DNA from: Burkholderia pseudomultivorans
Lineage (GTDB): Bacteria; Pseudomonadota; Gammaproteobacteria; Burkholderiales; Burkholderiaceae
DNA length: 64,000 nucleotides
Direction: 5' to 3'
NCBI RefSeq assembly: GCF_001718415.1
Contig: NZ_CP013377.1
Span: 868,001 to 932,000 of the forward strand
The notes under the pieces are model-generated. The model made no database searches, was not told the origin of the DNA, and saw only the letters and a list, made by a program, of their open reading frames with translations. Numbering within the stretch: the first letter of the stretch is position 1; each line of letters begins with the position of its first letter. Both the position numbers and the translations under genes were made by a program. Of the stretch, positions 18,301-24,866 are shown piece by piece.

Positions 18301-18500
18301 CTTTCGTCGCACACCTCATCGACGAGTGCTTGTCCGCTGACAACGTAGTAACCTTGCCCGAATACCTCGAACCAGTAGACCGGCCCGTAGGTTCGTGCGA
18401 GATCCATCATCTTTGCGAGCGGCGATGGCCCGAGGACCTCCATCAGATGGCCGATGATGGGCTTCAGAGGCGGCTGCGGAACGAGGGCGGAGGATTTCAT
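15312..18500 (-). CDS. Self-sufficient cytochrome P450-CPR fusion (CYP102/P450 BM3-like)
   Basis: 1062 aa, close to the roughly 1050 of P450 BM3. The heme domain spans about 1-460: I-helix LIAGHETTSG (267-276), EtLR K-helix motif near 325, heme-ligand Cys407 in FGNGARACIGR. The FMN flavodoxin domain begins near 496 (LFGGNTGSSESFA, 499-511). The FAD/NADPH reductase domain follows, with RQYSISSSP, ICAGSGIAPFRGF and YVCGDGKNMA. One polypeptide thus carries electrons from NADPH to heme. Against the BM3 sequence as I remember it, the carboxylate anchors Arg47 and Tyr51 align with Gln and Val, while the Phe87 position is kept (Phe89). Free fatty acids are thus perhaps not the best substrate. Divergent from TetR 3 and probably controlled by it. 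Confidence 0.95.
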   Translation of the reverse strand: MKSSALVPQPPLKPIIGHLMEVLGPSPLAKMMDLARTYGPVYWFEVFGQGYYVVSGQALVDEVCDESRFQKSVHQSLLELRPAIGDGLFTAFSDEPNWAKAHRVLMQSFGPLSIWSMFDKMVDIADQMFLYWERFGPETAVDVSDHMTRLTLDTIALCAFDCRFNSFYREDQHPFVDAMVNTLSEAGKRELRPKLVSKLMLNRSRKFDADIELMRSLATKMIEDRRKNPHDNEEAMDLLDRMLNGVDPVTGEKLDDENIVFQMITFLIAGHETTSGLLSFATYFLLKNPDVLQRARDMVDEVVGNDTPRIEHLARLRYIEQILMETLRIWPTAPAFAVTPLADTTFGGKYPVSPNDIIMILTPMLHRDVSVWGEDVEAFRPERFEPENAEKLPPNSWKPFGNGARACIGRPFAMQEAHLVLIMLLQRFDFSFADPNYELQVAETLTLKPTGLRINVRPRARGVRKVSNDNLRVRASIETPNVDQAPAVSDKDASKMLVLFGGNTGSSESFARRIAGDAGRHGFHATCAPLDAFAGKIDGFPAIVVVTASYEGQPPDNAIAFLPYIEAMSEGALDGVKFSVLGCGNKQWARTYQAIPKRVDAAFEKAGATRVHARGELDSGGDFFGEFDRWYAGFWNRFAISFGKDTSVAQSSNSALNVSFLNNVREKLLSVDDMTHATVIDNRELVDISVPGSRSKKHMELKLPETMTYRSGDYLAVLPRNSKRNVDRVLRRFRLSWDTQVVIDGTSSNPRLPLGQAISCGELLSSYVELAVPATRSQVSILAAATRCPPEKVELERLSTGDFEYEILEKRTTVMDLLERFGSVDLSFDKFLDMLPALKARQYSISSSPLWKADHVTLTVAVVDAPALSGNGRHEGVASSYLARLDAGDSVSVSVRPSNARFRPPVESNLPMILICAGSGIAPFRGFLQERAIQKQRGENVGPSLLFFGIDDPDVDFLYRDELEEWANLGVVEVMPAYSNRPEEGARFVQDKVWLEREKIAALFAQGATVYVCGDGKNMAPAVRATLGRIYQDSTGANDESAHAWIDTMEREHGRYVADVFA

Positions 18501-18593
18501 TTCAATAACCTTTCACGAGGACATGTCGAGGCGTCGCATCTCAATCTATTGAACGAATGTAAAATAGACAAAAAGACGTGTCCAGAGCTTTTT

Positions 18594-19223
18594 ATGCCAC
18601 CTGATGTAAGCCCTAATCCCGCCGATCCACGCTTTCAGAGAAGTTACGATTCCCTCGTCCGTGCCGTGACGGAACTGCTCGACGAGGCGCCCCTGAGCAA
18701 GCTCAGCATTGCTCAACTGGTGCAGCGTGCAGGTATCGCTCGTCCCACCTTCTATCAGCACTTTCCCGACCTTCAGGTTGCTGCTCAGCGGGCGGCGTTG
18801 GCGAGGCTCGAGAGTGCATTCACGTTCGTCGAGGAGCAGGGCAAGCTGCTGAATCCGTCGAACGTCGCGTTTGTCAAGTCGATGGAAGTGGAAACGGCGC
18901 TGATCCTTCAGCATTTGCTGGCCCATGAATCTTTCTATCTGACCGTATTCAACGACGCAGCGACATCGACGTTTTTCGATGACCTCGTTACGTTCGTCGC
19001 AGGTCGCATCCTCCCGCCCTATGAAGGAATCCGAACGGAAGCGGAAGGGGATTGCCTGACCGTGTTGGGCGGTGGCTTGGTCTGGACGGCGGTGCACTGG
19101 CTTCGCCAGGGTCCCGCGCGCCAGAATCCAGAGGCGATGGCGAAGCGAATGGCCAACACATCAGTGACGATCCTCGACGCTTTCGGTCTTACTACCGGGT
19201 TCGCCCAGGGCGACTCAAATTAG
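18594..19223 (+). CDS. TetR-family regulator, divergent from the P450 gene
   Basis: 209 aa from the ATG at 18594; ORF space upstream to 18276 overlaps the P450 coding region and is not used. The HTH (LSIAQLVQRAGIARPTFYQH then F, residues about 38-58) is of the TetR type, and the C-terminal domain includes GGLVWTAVHWLRQG. It is not a close paralogue of the two regulators at 2.5-4.4 kb. A 93-bp divergent promoter with the CYP102-like gene suggests that it represses that gene and itself, as TetR-like BM3P1-type or FatR-like regulators do for other CYP102 genes. No copy of the cluster operator lies in this promoter, so its DNA site must differ. Confidence 0.88.
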   Translation: MPPDVSPNPADPRFQRSYDSLVRAVTELLDEAPLSKLSIAQLVQRAGIARPTFYQHFPDLQVAAQRAALARLESAFTFVEEQGKLLNPSNVAFVKSMEVETALILQHLLAHESFYLTVFNDAATSTFFDDLVTFVAGRILPPYEGIRTEAEGDCLTVLGGGLVWTAVHWLRQGPARQNPEAMAKRMANTSVTILDAFGLTTGFAQGDSN

Positions 19224-19746
19224 TCGAAGGTGGAGGTACGGGACGCGGTCAAATTGTTCCGCTTGTGGCGTTCAAGTGCCGAGTCGAAGTCACGTCGAAT
19301 ACAACGAAATGAATGAAAAATGCGGGGGGGGGGCTTGCTGCAGCAAATGCAGCCCATAGCCCCGCCGCGAGTGCGGATCCTGACCACAACGCGGCTTGCT
19401 GCTTGCAACGTGCGCGCCCGTAAGCTTTCCTTGGCGTGCCCAAAACTCCACCGCGTGAGGGCGATAAGGTACGCGATGATTGCAACTGGATTTCTGCATT
19501 GCGGATTGGATAAATTTACCGTATGTTGTGGTTTCGTCCTGCCGGTATGTAAATCGGCACAACATCTCGATGTTTGACGGTGCGCCTGGCAAAAATTTTT
19601 GAAAATCGACGGGGCGTTGCGTGAGATGATGGAGTGCTACACGGAATATTCAGATGAATTCGCGTGAGGTCGAAATAGTAGCGGTATTGGAAATATGAAT
19701 ATCGAGCTACCAATCAAGAACGCCGCGATTATTATAAGAGACCACC
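19224..19746. other. AT-richer intergenic region between catabolic cluster and SIR2 gene
   Basis: About 520 bp without a gene. It contains a 10-G tract at 19324-19333, TGCCG...CGGCA arms around 19540-19558, a perfect palindrome CAAAAATTTTTG at 19590-19601 and A/T-rich sequence up to 19740. This is probably the junction of two separately acquired segments. Confidence 0.5.
19324..19333. repeat. Poly-G tract (10 G)
   Basis: Ten consecutive G on the plus strand, non-coding. A second long G tract like that at 4654-4665, in the same accessory region. Confidence 0.75.
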
Positions 19747-21123
19747 ATGCCCATGGACTACGCGCAGTATCAGGAAGAGGTAAAAGCAGATATTGCCAAC
19801 GTGCTGAAACTTGCAGGCTGCCAGCCGATTCTATTTATCGGGTCCGGGTTTTCGCGGCGGTACGCTGATGCGCCGAACTGGGACGAGCTCCTGAAGAAAC
19901 TGGCCGAGAATTGTCCAAAAATAGACCATCCGTACGCGTACTACAAGCAGAAATTCCGGGACCAGCCGCGTATCGCGAGCATGTTTGCGCAGGCGTATCG
20001 AGAGTGGGCGTGGAGCGAAGGGCGCGCGAACTTCCCGCCGGAATATTTCGATGAGGCGTTCCCGACGGAGGTGTTCCTGAAGCATGCGACGGCCGCTATG
20101 CTTCACAACCTGAAGCCGGCGCACCCTGGTCTTAAGGCGGAGCTCAAGGCGCTGCAGGCGATTAACCCGCACGCTATCGTAACCACGAATTACGATGAGT
20201 TGCTGGATCCGCTCTTTCCCCAGTACGAAGCAGTCGTCGGACAAACCATTCTGAAGCAGCCGTACCTCTCCATCGGCGAAATCTTCAAGATTCACGGCTC
20301 GGTTTCGGATCCCCTTTCGCTCGTGCTGACGCAAGAGGATTACGACGCATTCGAGACGGACAAGAAGTACCTGAGTGCGAAGCTACTGACTTACTTCGCA
20401 GAGCATCCACTCCTCTTCATTGGCTACGGGGCCAATGACCCAAACATCCGTAGCGTGCTGTACGACGTTGATCGCATGATTCGAGCAGATTTCGCACTCA
20501 TCCCGAACATCTACATCCTCGAATGGGACCCTGCGATTGACGAGAACTCGTATCCCGCGCGGGATAGGGTGCTCGCCGTCGGCGAGAACCGAGAGATTCG
20601 GATTAAGAGCATCTCGGCGACGTCGTTTGAGTGGGTCTACGAGGCATTTAGTAGCGGTGGAGCGCTTGAGAAGGTGAATATGAAGTTACTTCGGTCACTG
20701 CTCGCTCGCACGGTTGACCTGGTCCGCAAGGACGTGCCGACAAAGAAGGTGGAAATCGACTTCCAGACGCTTGAGCACAAGCTACAACAGGGCGACGGTG
20801 TTGCAACATTGCTCGGCATTACCGCAATCGGGGACCCAGCGAAGGTCAACCTTCATTTTCCGTTCACGCTGACCGAGGTCGCCGAGCAACTCGGATTTAA
20901 AGGCTGGAATGCTGCGCATCGCCTTATAGAGCTCGTGGAGGAACAGACGGGCTTCGACCTCAAGTCTTCCGATAACACATACCACATCACAATGCGCACT
21001 GGGAAATCCAGCAGCACGAACAAGTATTCGCAGGCATGTGTCGACTTGTTGAGAGCGGCGCTGAACGGGGAGCCATATAAGTTGGCGAAGGATTGCATAG
21101 TGGAGGCGGCGAAGGCTGCATAG
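19747..21123 (+). CDS. SIR2-domain protein, probable anti-phage NADase effector
   Basis: 458 aa. Residues about 25-260 form a SIR2-like domain: PILFIGSGFSRRY (27-39, nucleotide-binding loop), IVTTNYDELLD (144-154, Asn148 and Asp150), FKIHGSVSDP (180-189, catalytic His183) and LFIGYGANDPNI (223-234). The remaining C-terminal 200 residues are unassigned, with a helical LARTVDLVRKDVPTKKVEID section and a winged-helix-like end. The zinc-binding Cys set of deacetylase sirtuins is absent, which favours the prokaryotic defence branch that degrades NAD on phage infection. It stands alone, with no Argonaute, TIR or HerA partner beside it. Codon use and GC are lower than in region 3. An ATG six bases later is an equally good start. 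Confidence 0.85.
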   Translation: MPMDYAQYQEEVKADIANVLKLAGCQPILFIGSGFSRRYADAPNWDELLKKLAENCPKIDHPYAYYKQKFRDQPRIASMFAQAYREWAWSEGRANFPPEYFDEAFPTEVFLKHATAAMLHNLKPAHPGLKAELKALQAINPHAIVTTNYDELLDPLFPQYEAVVGQTILKQPYLSIGEIFKIHGSVSDPLSLVLTQEDYDAFETDKKYLSAKLLTYFAEHPLLFIGYGANDPNIRSVLYDVDRMIRADFALIPNIYILEWDPAIDENSYPARDRVLAVGENREIRIKSISATSFEWVYEAFSSGGALEKVNMKLLRSLLARTVDLVRKDVPTKKVEIDFQTLEHKLQQGDGVATLLGITAIGDPAKVNLHFPFTLTEVAEQLGFKGWNAAHRLIELVEEQTGFDLKSSDNTYHITMRTGKSSSTNKYSQACVDLLRAALNGEPYKLAKDCIVEAAKAA

Positions 21124-21281
21124 GCAGCAGGTTCCGCATACAGGTGAGCGCATGGGCTGTATGAGCGCCATTCGGGGTGTCGACTGACGTCATTGGCAGT
21201 TCGTGCGCGATGCTCCGTACGAGATCGGGGTTTCAGGTGTTGCAGAGCAGTTCTCATGTAAATGCCACAAGGAGCGCTACT

Positions 21282-21484
21282 ATGAAACAACCAGGACTTG
21301 ATGGTCGCCATCGTGACAAGGATGAAAAATCGATCTCAAGCACGGCAACACGATGAACAAAAACCTGGGCAACCCCATCCCGGGTTTCGGGCCGAATGCA
21401 ACGCTGAAGGAGATGCGCGACAAGACGGGCAAGGTCAGTGAGAAGGATATCCGAGCCGTAATGGTGAAGAAGCGCGGGGGATGA
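21282..21484 (+). pseudogene. Frameshifted small gene (DGRHRD...KHGNT type)
   Basis: ATG at 21282 has GGAG seven bases upstream. The frame runs MKQPGLDGRHRDKDEKS and stops at 21354-21356. Adding one base in GATGAAAAATCG (about 21321-21332) would give DKDGKIDLKHGNT and continue in the frame of the downstream ORF (21353-21484, MNKNLGNPIPGFGPNATLKE onwards) for a total of about 67 residues. DGRHRD-x-(D/N)G-x-I-xx-KHGNT is a motif I recall from small conserved proteins of unknown role in proteobacteria. The two frames overlap as ATGA, so coupled translation of two peptides is the alternative. It may accompany the SIR2 gene. Confidence 0.5.
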
Positions 21485-21878
21485 GGCGCTAATTCACGCC
21501 CGCGATAGACACGGGTCCTGTCGCGGTATTTCTGGATTGCCCTCGATCCGTCTCAGACGCGTTGTACGCGAATCGACCGGCGCGACGTCGCCTGTCTCCT
21601 ATAACTTCACGGCACCATTTCTCTAGTTCAGATGCGCCGGCAAACGGCCTACTGCGCTCCGCACGCTTCACTTGCTGGAACAGGCCGCCGCAGAGATTTA
21701 CAGAAGTCCTCTGATGGGAAAGCAGTTGCGGCAGCAATACATCACGGCGGGCATGGGCTCGCCGCCCATCTGACACATGATCAAACGACTGAAAGGAAAT
21801 TGTCGGGTTCGGGCCCGATAGGCGGGCAGATAAATATTATTATCGGTCCATCATCATTTTTGCTCTAAACTGGCAATC
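21485..21878. other. Intergenic region upstream of recombinase
   Basis: About 390 bp. No gene recognised. It includes ATGATCAAACGACT at 21777-21790, which resembles half of the cluster operator but lacks the second arm and flank. AT-rich sequence at 21830-21870 probably carries the recombinase promoter. Confidence 0.45.
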
Positions 21879-23576
21879 ATGAAAACGCGTGAGGCTCTTC
21901 CCGTCGACGGCACGGGCCCTGAGTTCCCGAACGAAGCGGAACTCGCCGCATTGCGCGGCTGGTACGCCGGCCTGGACGCACGGACTGCCGTTGCCCGCTA
22001 CCTGGGCGACCGCCGGCAAGCCGGTGTGTCGTCGCGCGGTATCCTCGGCCGTATCCGCCGGCAACTCGTCGCGTTCGCCGTGCAACGTCACCGCGAGGAC
22101 CTGGCTGCCGTCTTCATCGACCGCCCGTCGAAAGCGTCGGCCGACGGGGTAGCCCGTGCGATTGAAACGCTGCGCAATCTACTCGTGCCGACCCCGGTGA
22201 TCACCGATACGCTCGAAGCCTGGTTCCCGCCGCGCATCGTCGCGGCGCTGCAGGCCCATGACATCCGGACCCTGGCCGACCTGACTGTGCGGATTCCGCG
22301 GCGACGGCGCTGGTGGGCCGCCATCACCGGACTCGGCATTGCCAGCGCGCGCCGCATCGAGGCGTTCTTCGCCGCCCATCCGGCGCTGACCGAACGCGCG
22401 CGGGCGCTGATTGTCGTGGCGCCGACGGGCAATATCGTGCCGTGGGAGCAACTGCGCGTGCCAAACGAGGTCGACGGCTCACATGGCCACTTCCGGGCAC
22501 CGCAGGCGGCCTGCCTGTTGAACGCGTCGAACGACTACGAGGCGATCCGGTCCTGGCTAGCGTTGCATGAATCGGTCGCCACCCAGCGTGCCTATCGTAA
22601 GGAGGCGGAACGCCTGATCCTTTGGGCCATCGTCGAGCGCGGCCGCGCGCTATCGTCGCTCAACACTGACGATGCGATTGCCTACCGGGGCTTCTTGCGA
22701 AAGCCGACGCCGCACGAGCGTTGGGTCGGCCTGTCTCGGCAACGACACAGTATCGAATGGCGGCCGTTCACCGGTCCGCTCTCGGCGCGCTCAGCGGCAT
22801 ACGCACTGAACGTCCTGTCGGCGCTTTTTCGCTGGCTGGTCGAACAGCGCTACGTGCTCGCGAATCCGTTCGCTGGCGTCAAGGTCAAGAGTCAAGCGCA
22901 GCGTACAGGATTGGATGTGTCCCGCGGCTTCTCGGAAGGCGAGTGGCTGCTGATCCGCACGCTCGCTGACGGCCTCGAGTGGTCATACGGCTGGAGCATA
23001 CCGGCCGCTCAGCGTCTGCGGTTCTTGTTGGACTTTGGCTATGCCACCGGTCTACGCGCGAGCGAATTGGTCAGTGCAACGCTCGGAGACGTCCGTCGCG
23101 ACGAGCACGGCGATCACTGGCTGCATGTGCTCGGCAAGGGCGGCAAGCTAGGCAAGGTGGCGTTACCATCGCTCGCCCGGACCGCGCTTGACCAATATCT
23201 CATTCAGCGCGGGCTGCCGGTCACGCCGAGTCGCTGGAATCCGGGGACGCCGCTCGTGGGTAGCCTCGACGAGGACGGGGCCGGCATCGAAAGTACACGG
23301 CTTTGGCGTGTGCTGCGCAGGTTCTTCGTGCTGGTGGCCGACGCGATCCAAGACGAGCGCCCGGCGACGGCCGACAAGTTGCGCCGCGCGAGCCCCCATT
23401 GGATGCGGCACACGCACGCGTCGCACGCGCTGGCACGTGGGGCCGAGTTGCTCATGGTCCGCGATAACCTGCGCCACGCGTCCATCTCGACGACATCAAC
23501 CTATCTGCATAGTGACGAGGTGCAGCGGGCCCGCCAGTTCGATCAGGCGTTCAGCGCAGCGGCTTTCAAGCGGTAG
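21879..23576 (+). CDS. Tyrosine recombinase (phage integrase family, with N-terminal extension)
   Basis: 565 aa. The C-terminal catalytic domain shows Arg393 (YATGLRASEL), Lys420/423 (GKGGKLGK), His507-x-x-Arg510 (HWMRHTHASH), His533 (LRHASISTTS) and nucleophile Tyr542 (TYLHSDE). Residues about 215-335 are the core-binding SAM-like domain. The first 200 residues match the extra N-terminal unit (helix-hairpin-helix-like, residues 120-165) found in a group of plasmid/island integrases. It cuts and rejoins DNA at specific sites, consistent with a mobile segment. No clear att repeats were found beside it; the small spacer to the convergent exonuclease gene carries no tRNA. Confidence 0.92.
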   Translation: MKTREALPVDGTGPEFPNEAELAALRGWYAGLDARTAVARYLGDRRQAGVSSRGILGRIRRQLVAFAVQRHREDLAAVFIDRPSKASADGVARAIETLRNLLVPTPVITDTLEAWFPPRIVAALQAHDIRTLADLTVRIPRRRRWWAAITGLGIASARRIEAFFAAHPALTERARALIVVAPTGNIVPWEQLRVPNEVDGSHGHFRAPQAACLLNASNDYEAIRSWLALHESVATQRAYRKEAERLILWAIVERGRALSSLNTDDAIAYRGFLRKPTPHERWVGLSRQRHSIEWRPFTGPLSARSAAYALNVLSALFRWLVEQRYVLANPFAGVKVKSQAQRTGLDVSRGFSEGEWLLIRTLADGLEWSYGWSIPAAQRLRFLLDFGYATGLRASELVSATLGDVRRDEHGDHWLHVLGKGGKLGKVALPSLARTALDQYLIQRGLPVTPSRWNPGTPLVGSLDEDGAGIESTRLWRVLRRFFVLVADAIQDERPATADKLRRASPHWMRHTHASHALARGAELLMVRDNLRHASISTTSTYLHSDEVQRARQFDQAFSAAAFKR

Positions 23577-23755
23577 TCTGTTCGCGCATTCCGACGCAGA
23601 CTCTGAGGGGGATTAGTTCGTGAGACGCCTTGGAATCATAGGCGACCGGGCTGGTCTTGCCCGTTGCCTTTAACACTAACCGACTGGGACATGATGCTGG
23701 ATCATCCACGGTTGAACTCGCAATCGAAGTCGCTAGCATCCTTGGGAGAGGGGCG

Positions 23756-24220
23756 TTAGATTCGATGACGCGCCGCGTGACAATTTGCACGCGCATCATG
23801 CAGCGCGTGATGCCGGCCACCATGCTCGTTGAAATAGACCTCCATTTGTTGCTGGTCCAATGTGTCGCTACCGAGATAGCACGCCTGCCAGCCCGACGGT
23901 ACGTCACCGAGCAAATCGACCATCAATTCCCAGTCGCCGCCATAGTCGAAACACAGCATTCGCGGTTCGCTCTCGATGGCAAACTGATCTAACCAGGATA
24001 GCAATGCGGCACGCAATCCCTCGCGTGTAAACACCCTGCCCGGGTACTGTCCAAGCTGAGGCAGGATCGCTGCCCGTACAAATTCGCTGCAGCTTCCCCG
24101 ATCGAAATCCGACCGCTCCCCATAGAATTCACGGCCGTCTGTGGCCACGAGTGCAATGCTGATGAGGTCACAGTTCAGAAAATCCGTGAACTCGGTGTCC
24201 ACAAAGAGGTGCAATGACAT
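23756..24220 (-). CDS. DEDD-type 3'-5' exoribonuclease-like protein
   Basis: 154 aa from the ATG at 24220 (GGAG upstream; an ATG 15 bases earlier is possible). The N-terminal LFVDTEFTDFLNCDLISIAL contains the DxE metal motif of RNase T/DEDD exonucleases. HHALHDARANCHA near the C-terminus supplies the His-x4-Asp motif. Size and motifs fit the compact Rv2179c-like exoribonuclease family. It would degrade RNA from the 3' end. In this island it could be cargo or part of a defence or toxin function; there is no clear partner. It is convergent with the recombinase. Confidence 0.7.
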   Translation of the reverse strand: MSLHLFVDTEFTDFLNCDLISIALVATDGREFYGERSDFDRGSCSEFVRAAILPQLGQYPGRVFTREGLRAALLSWLDQFAIESEPRMLCFDYGGDWELMVDLLGDVPSGWQACYLGSDTLDQQQMEVYFNEHGGRHHALHDARANCHAARHRI

Positions 24221-24428
24221 CGCGAATTTCTCCACTGGCCTGGCGTCAGTGTGCAGACGCTAGCCAGGCTGTAGTTTTGCGGAAAATACCGTCGCCAAGG
24301 GCCGTATGTGACCTTCCACGGTAGCACGCGTTATCCGGAGCGTTCCTGCCTTAATGTCAGGAAGGGCGGGTCTAGCAGGGAAGCGAGCGAATTTGAGGCT
24401 TGTGCCTGCCGCCGCACGCAGAATTGGT

Positions 24429-24762
24429 GCAATTTTAGTTCCTTTCGAGCAGGAAGCGCGTAACTTTAGTTCCAACGGCGGTATGACGAATGGACCTTGA
24501 TTTTCGACCGCTGTGCCAGCGTCCGTCGTATTCTTTACTGCTGTCGCCTCTCGGTACTTAGACTTATCGCATCGCACATAGCCGCCGCAACGGCGTGTGA
24601 ATCGTGCCTTGATCTGATTACTTGCGCCAACCGCATAGCCAGGACGGTGCGCCGCCAATCTAGCTTTTCTTGCGCGGTCGAGTTTGACAGCCCAAGTTGC
24701 TCCAATAGTGCGAAATGTTAAATCGCACCAAAACCGCCTGAAAAGAGCGCAACTTTAGTTCG
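24429..24762 (+). repeat. Three copies of GYAAYTTTAGTTC, possible transposon end
   Basis: GCAATTTTAGTTCC at 24429-24442, GTAACTTTAGTTCC at 24460-24473 and GCAACTTTAGTTCG at 24749-24762, all in the same direction. Several same-strand short repeats near an element boundary are typical of Mu/Tn7/Tn552-like transposase binding sites. No matching transposase gene is in the window. Confidence 0.45.
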
Positions 24763-24806
24763 TCGGACTCCGGGACAACCCCTCGCACATCCCCTCACTT
24801 GCATCC

Positions 24807-24856
24807 GTGAAATTGCCGTGCTAATTTTTCATGAAATTAATTGGCGAAAATTTCAC
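24807..24856. promoter_or_regulatory. Concentric dyad upstream of puuB-like gene (operator candidate)
   Basis: Outer arms GTGAAATT (24807-24814) and AATTTCAC (24849-24856) and an inner palindrome TTTCATGAAA (24827-24836) share the same centre of symmetry (24831.5). The dyad ends just before the GGGAG ribosome site of the downstream gene. It is the best candidate site for the XRE-cupin regulator encoded by the second gene of this operon. Confidence 0.5.
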
Positions 24857-24866
24857 GGGAGCCCGC

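Larger units (their letters stand above)
24221..24866. other. Island/core junction region
   Basis: About 650 bp without a gene. It carries three AACTTTAGTTC repeats (24429, 24460, 24749) and, at the right end, the dyad in front of the FAD oxidase gene. Coding density and GC change across it: low-GC accessory DNA on the left, compact high-GC genes on the right. Confidence 0.55.

Noticed and set aside
21777..21790. ATGATCAAACGACT, resembling half of the cluster operator
   Set aside because: It lacks the second arm and the AAGTCA flank and lies beside the recombinase gene, away from the cluster; a chance match is more likely.
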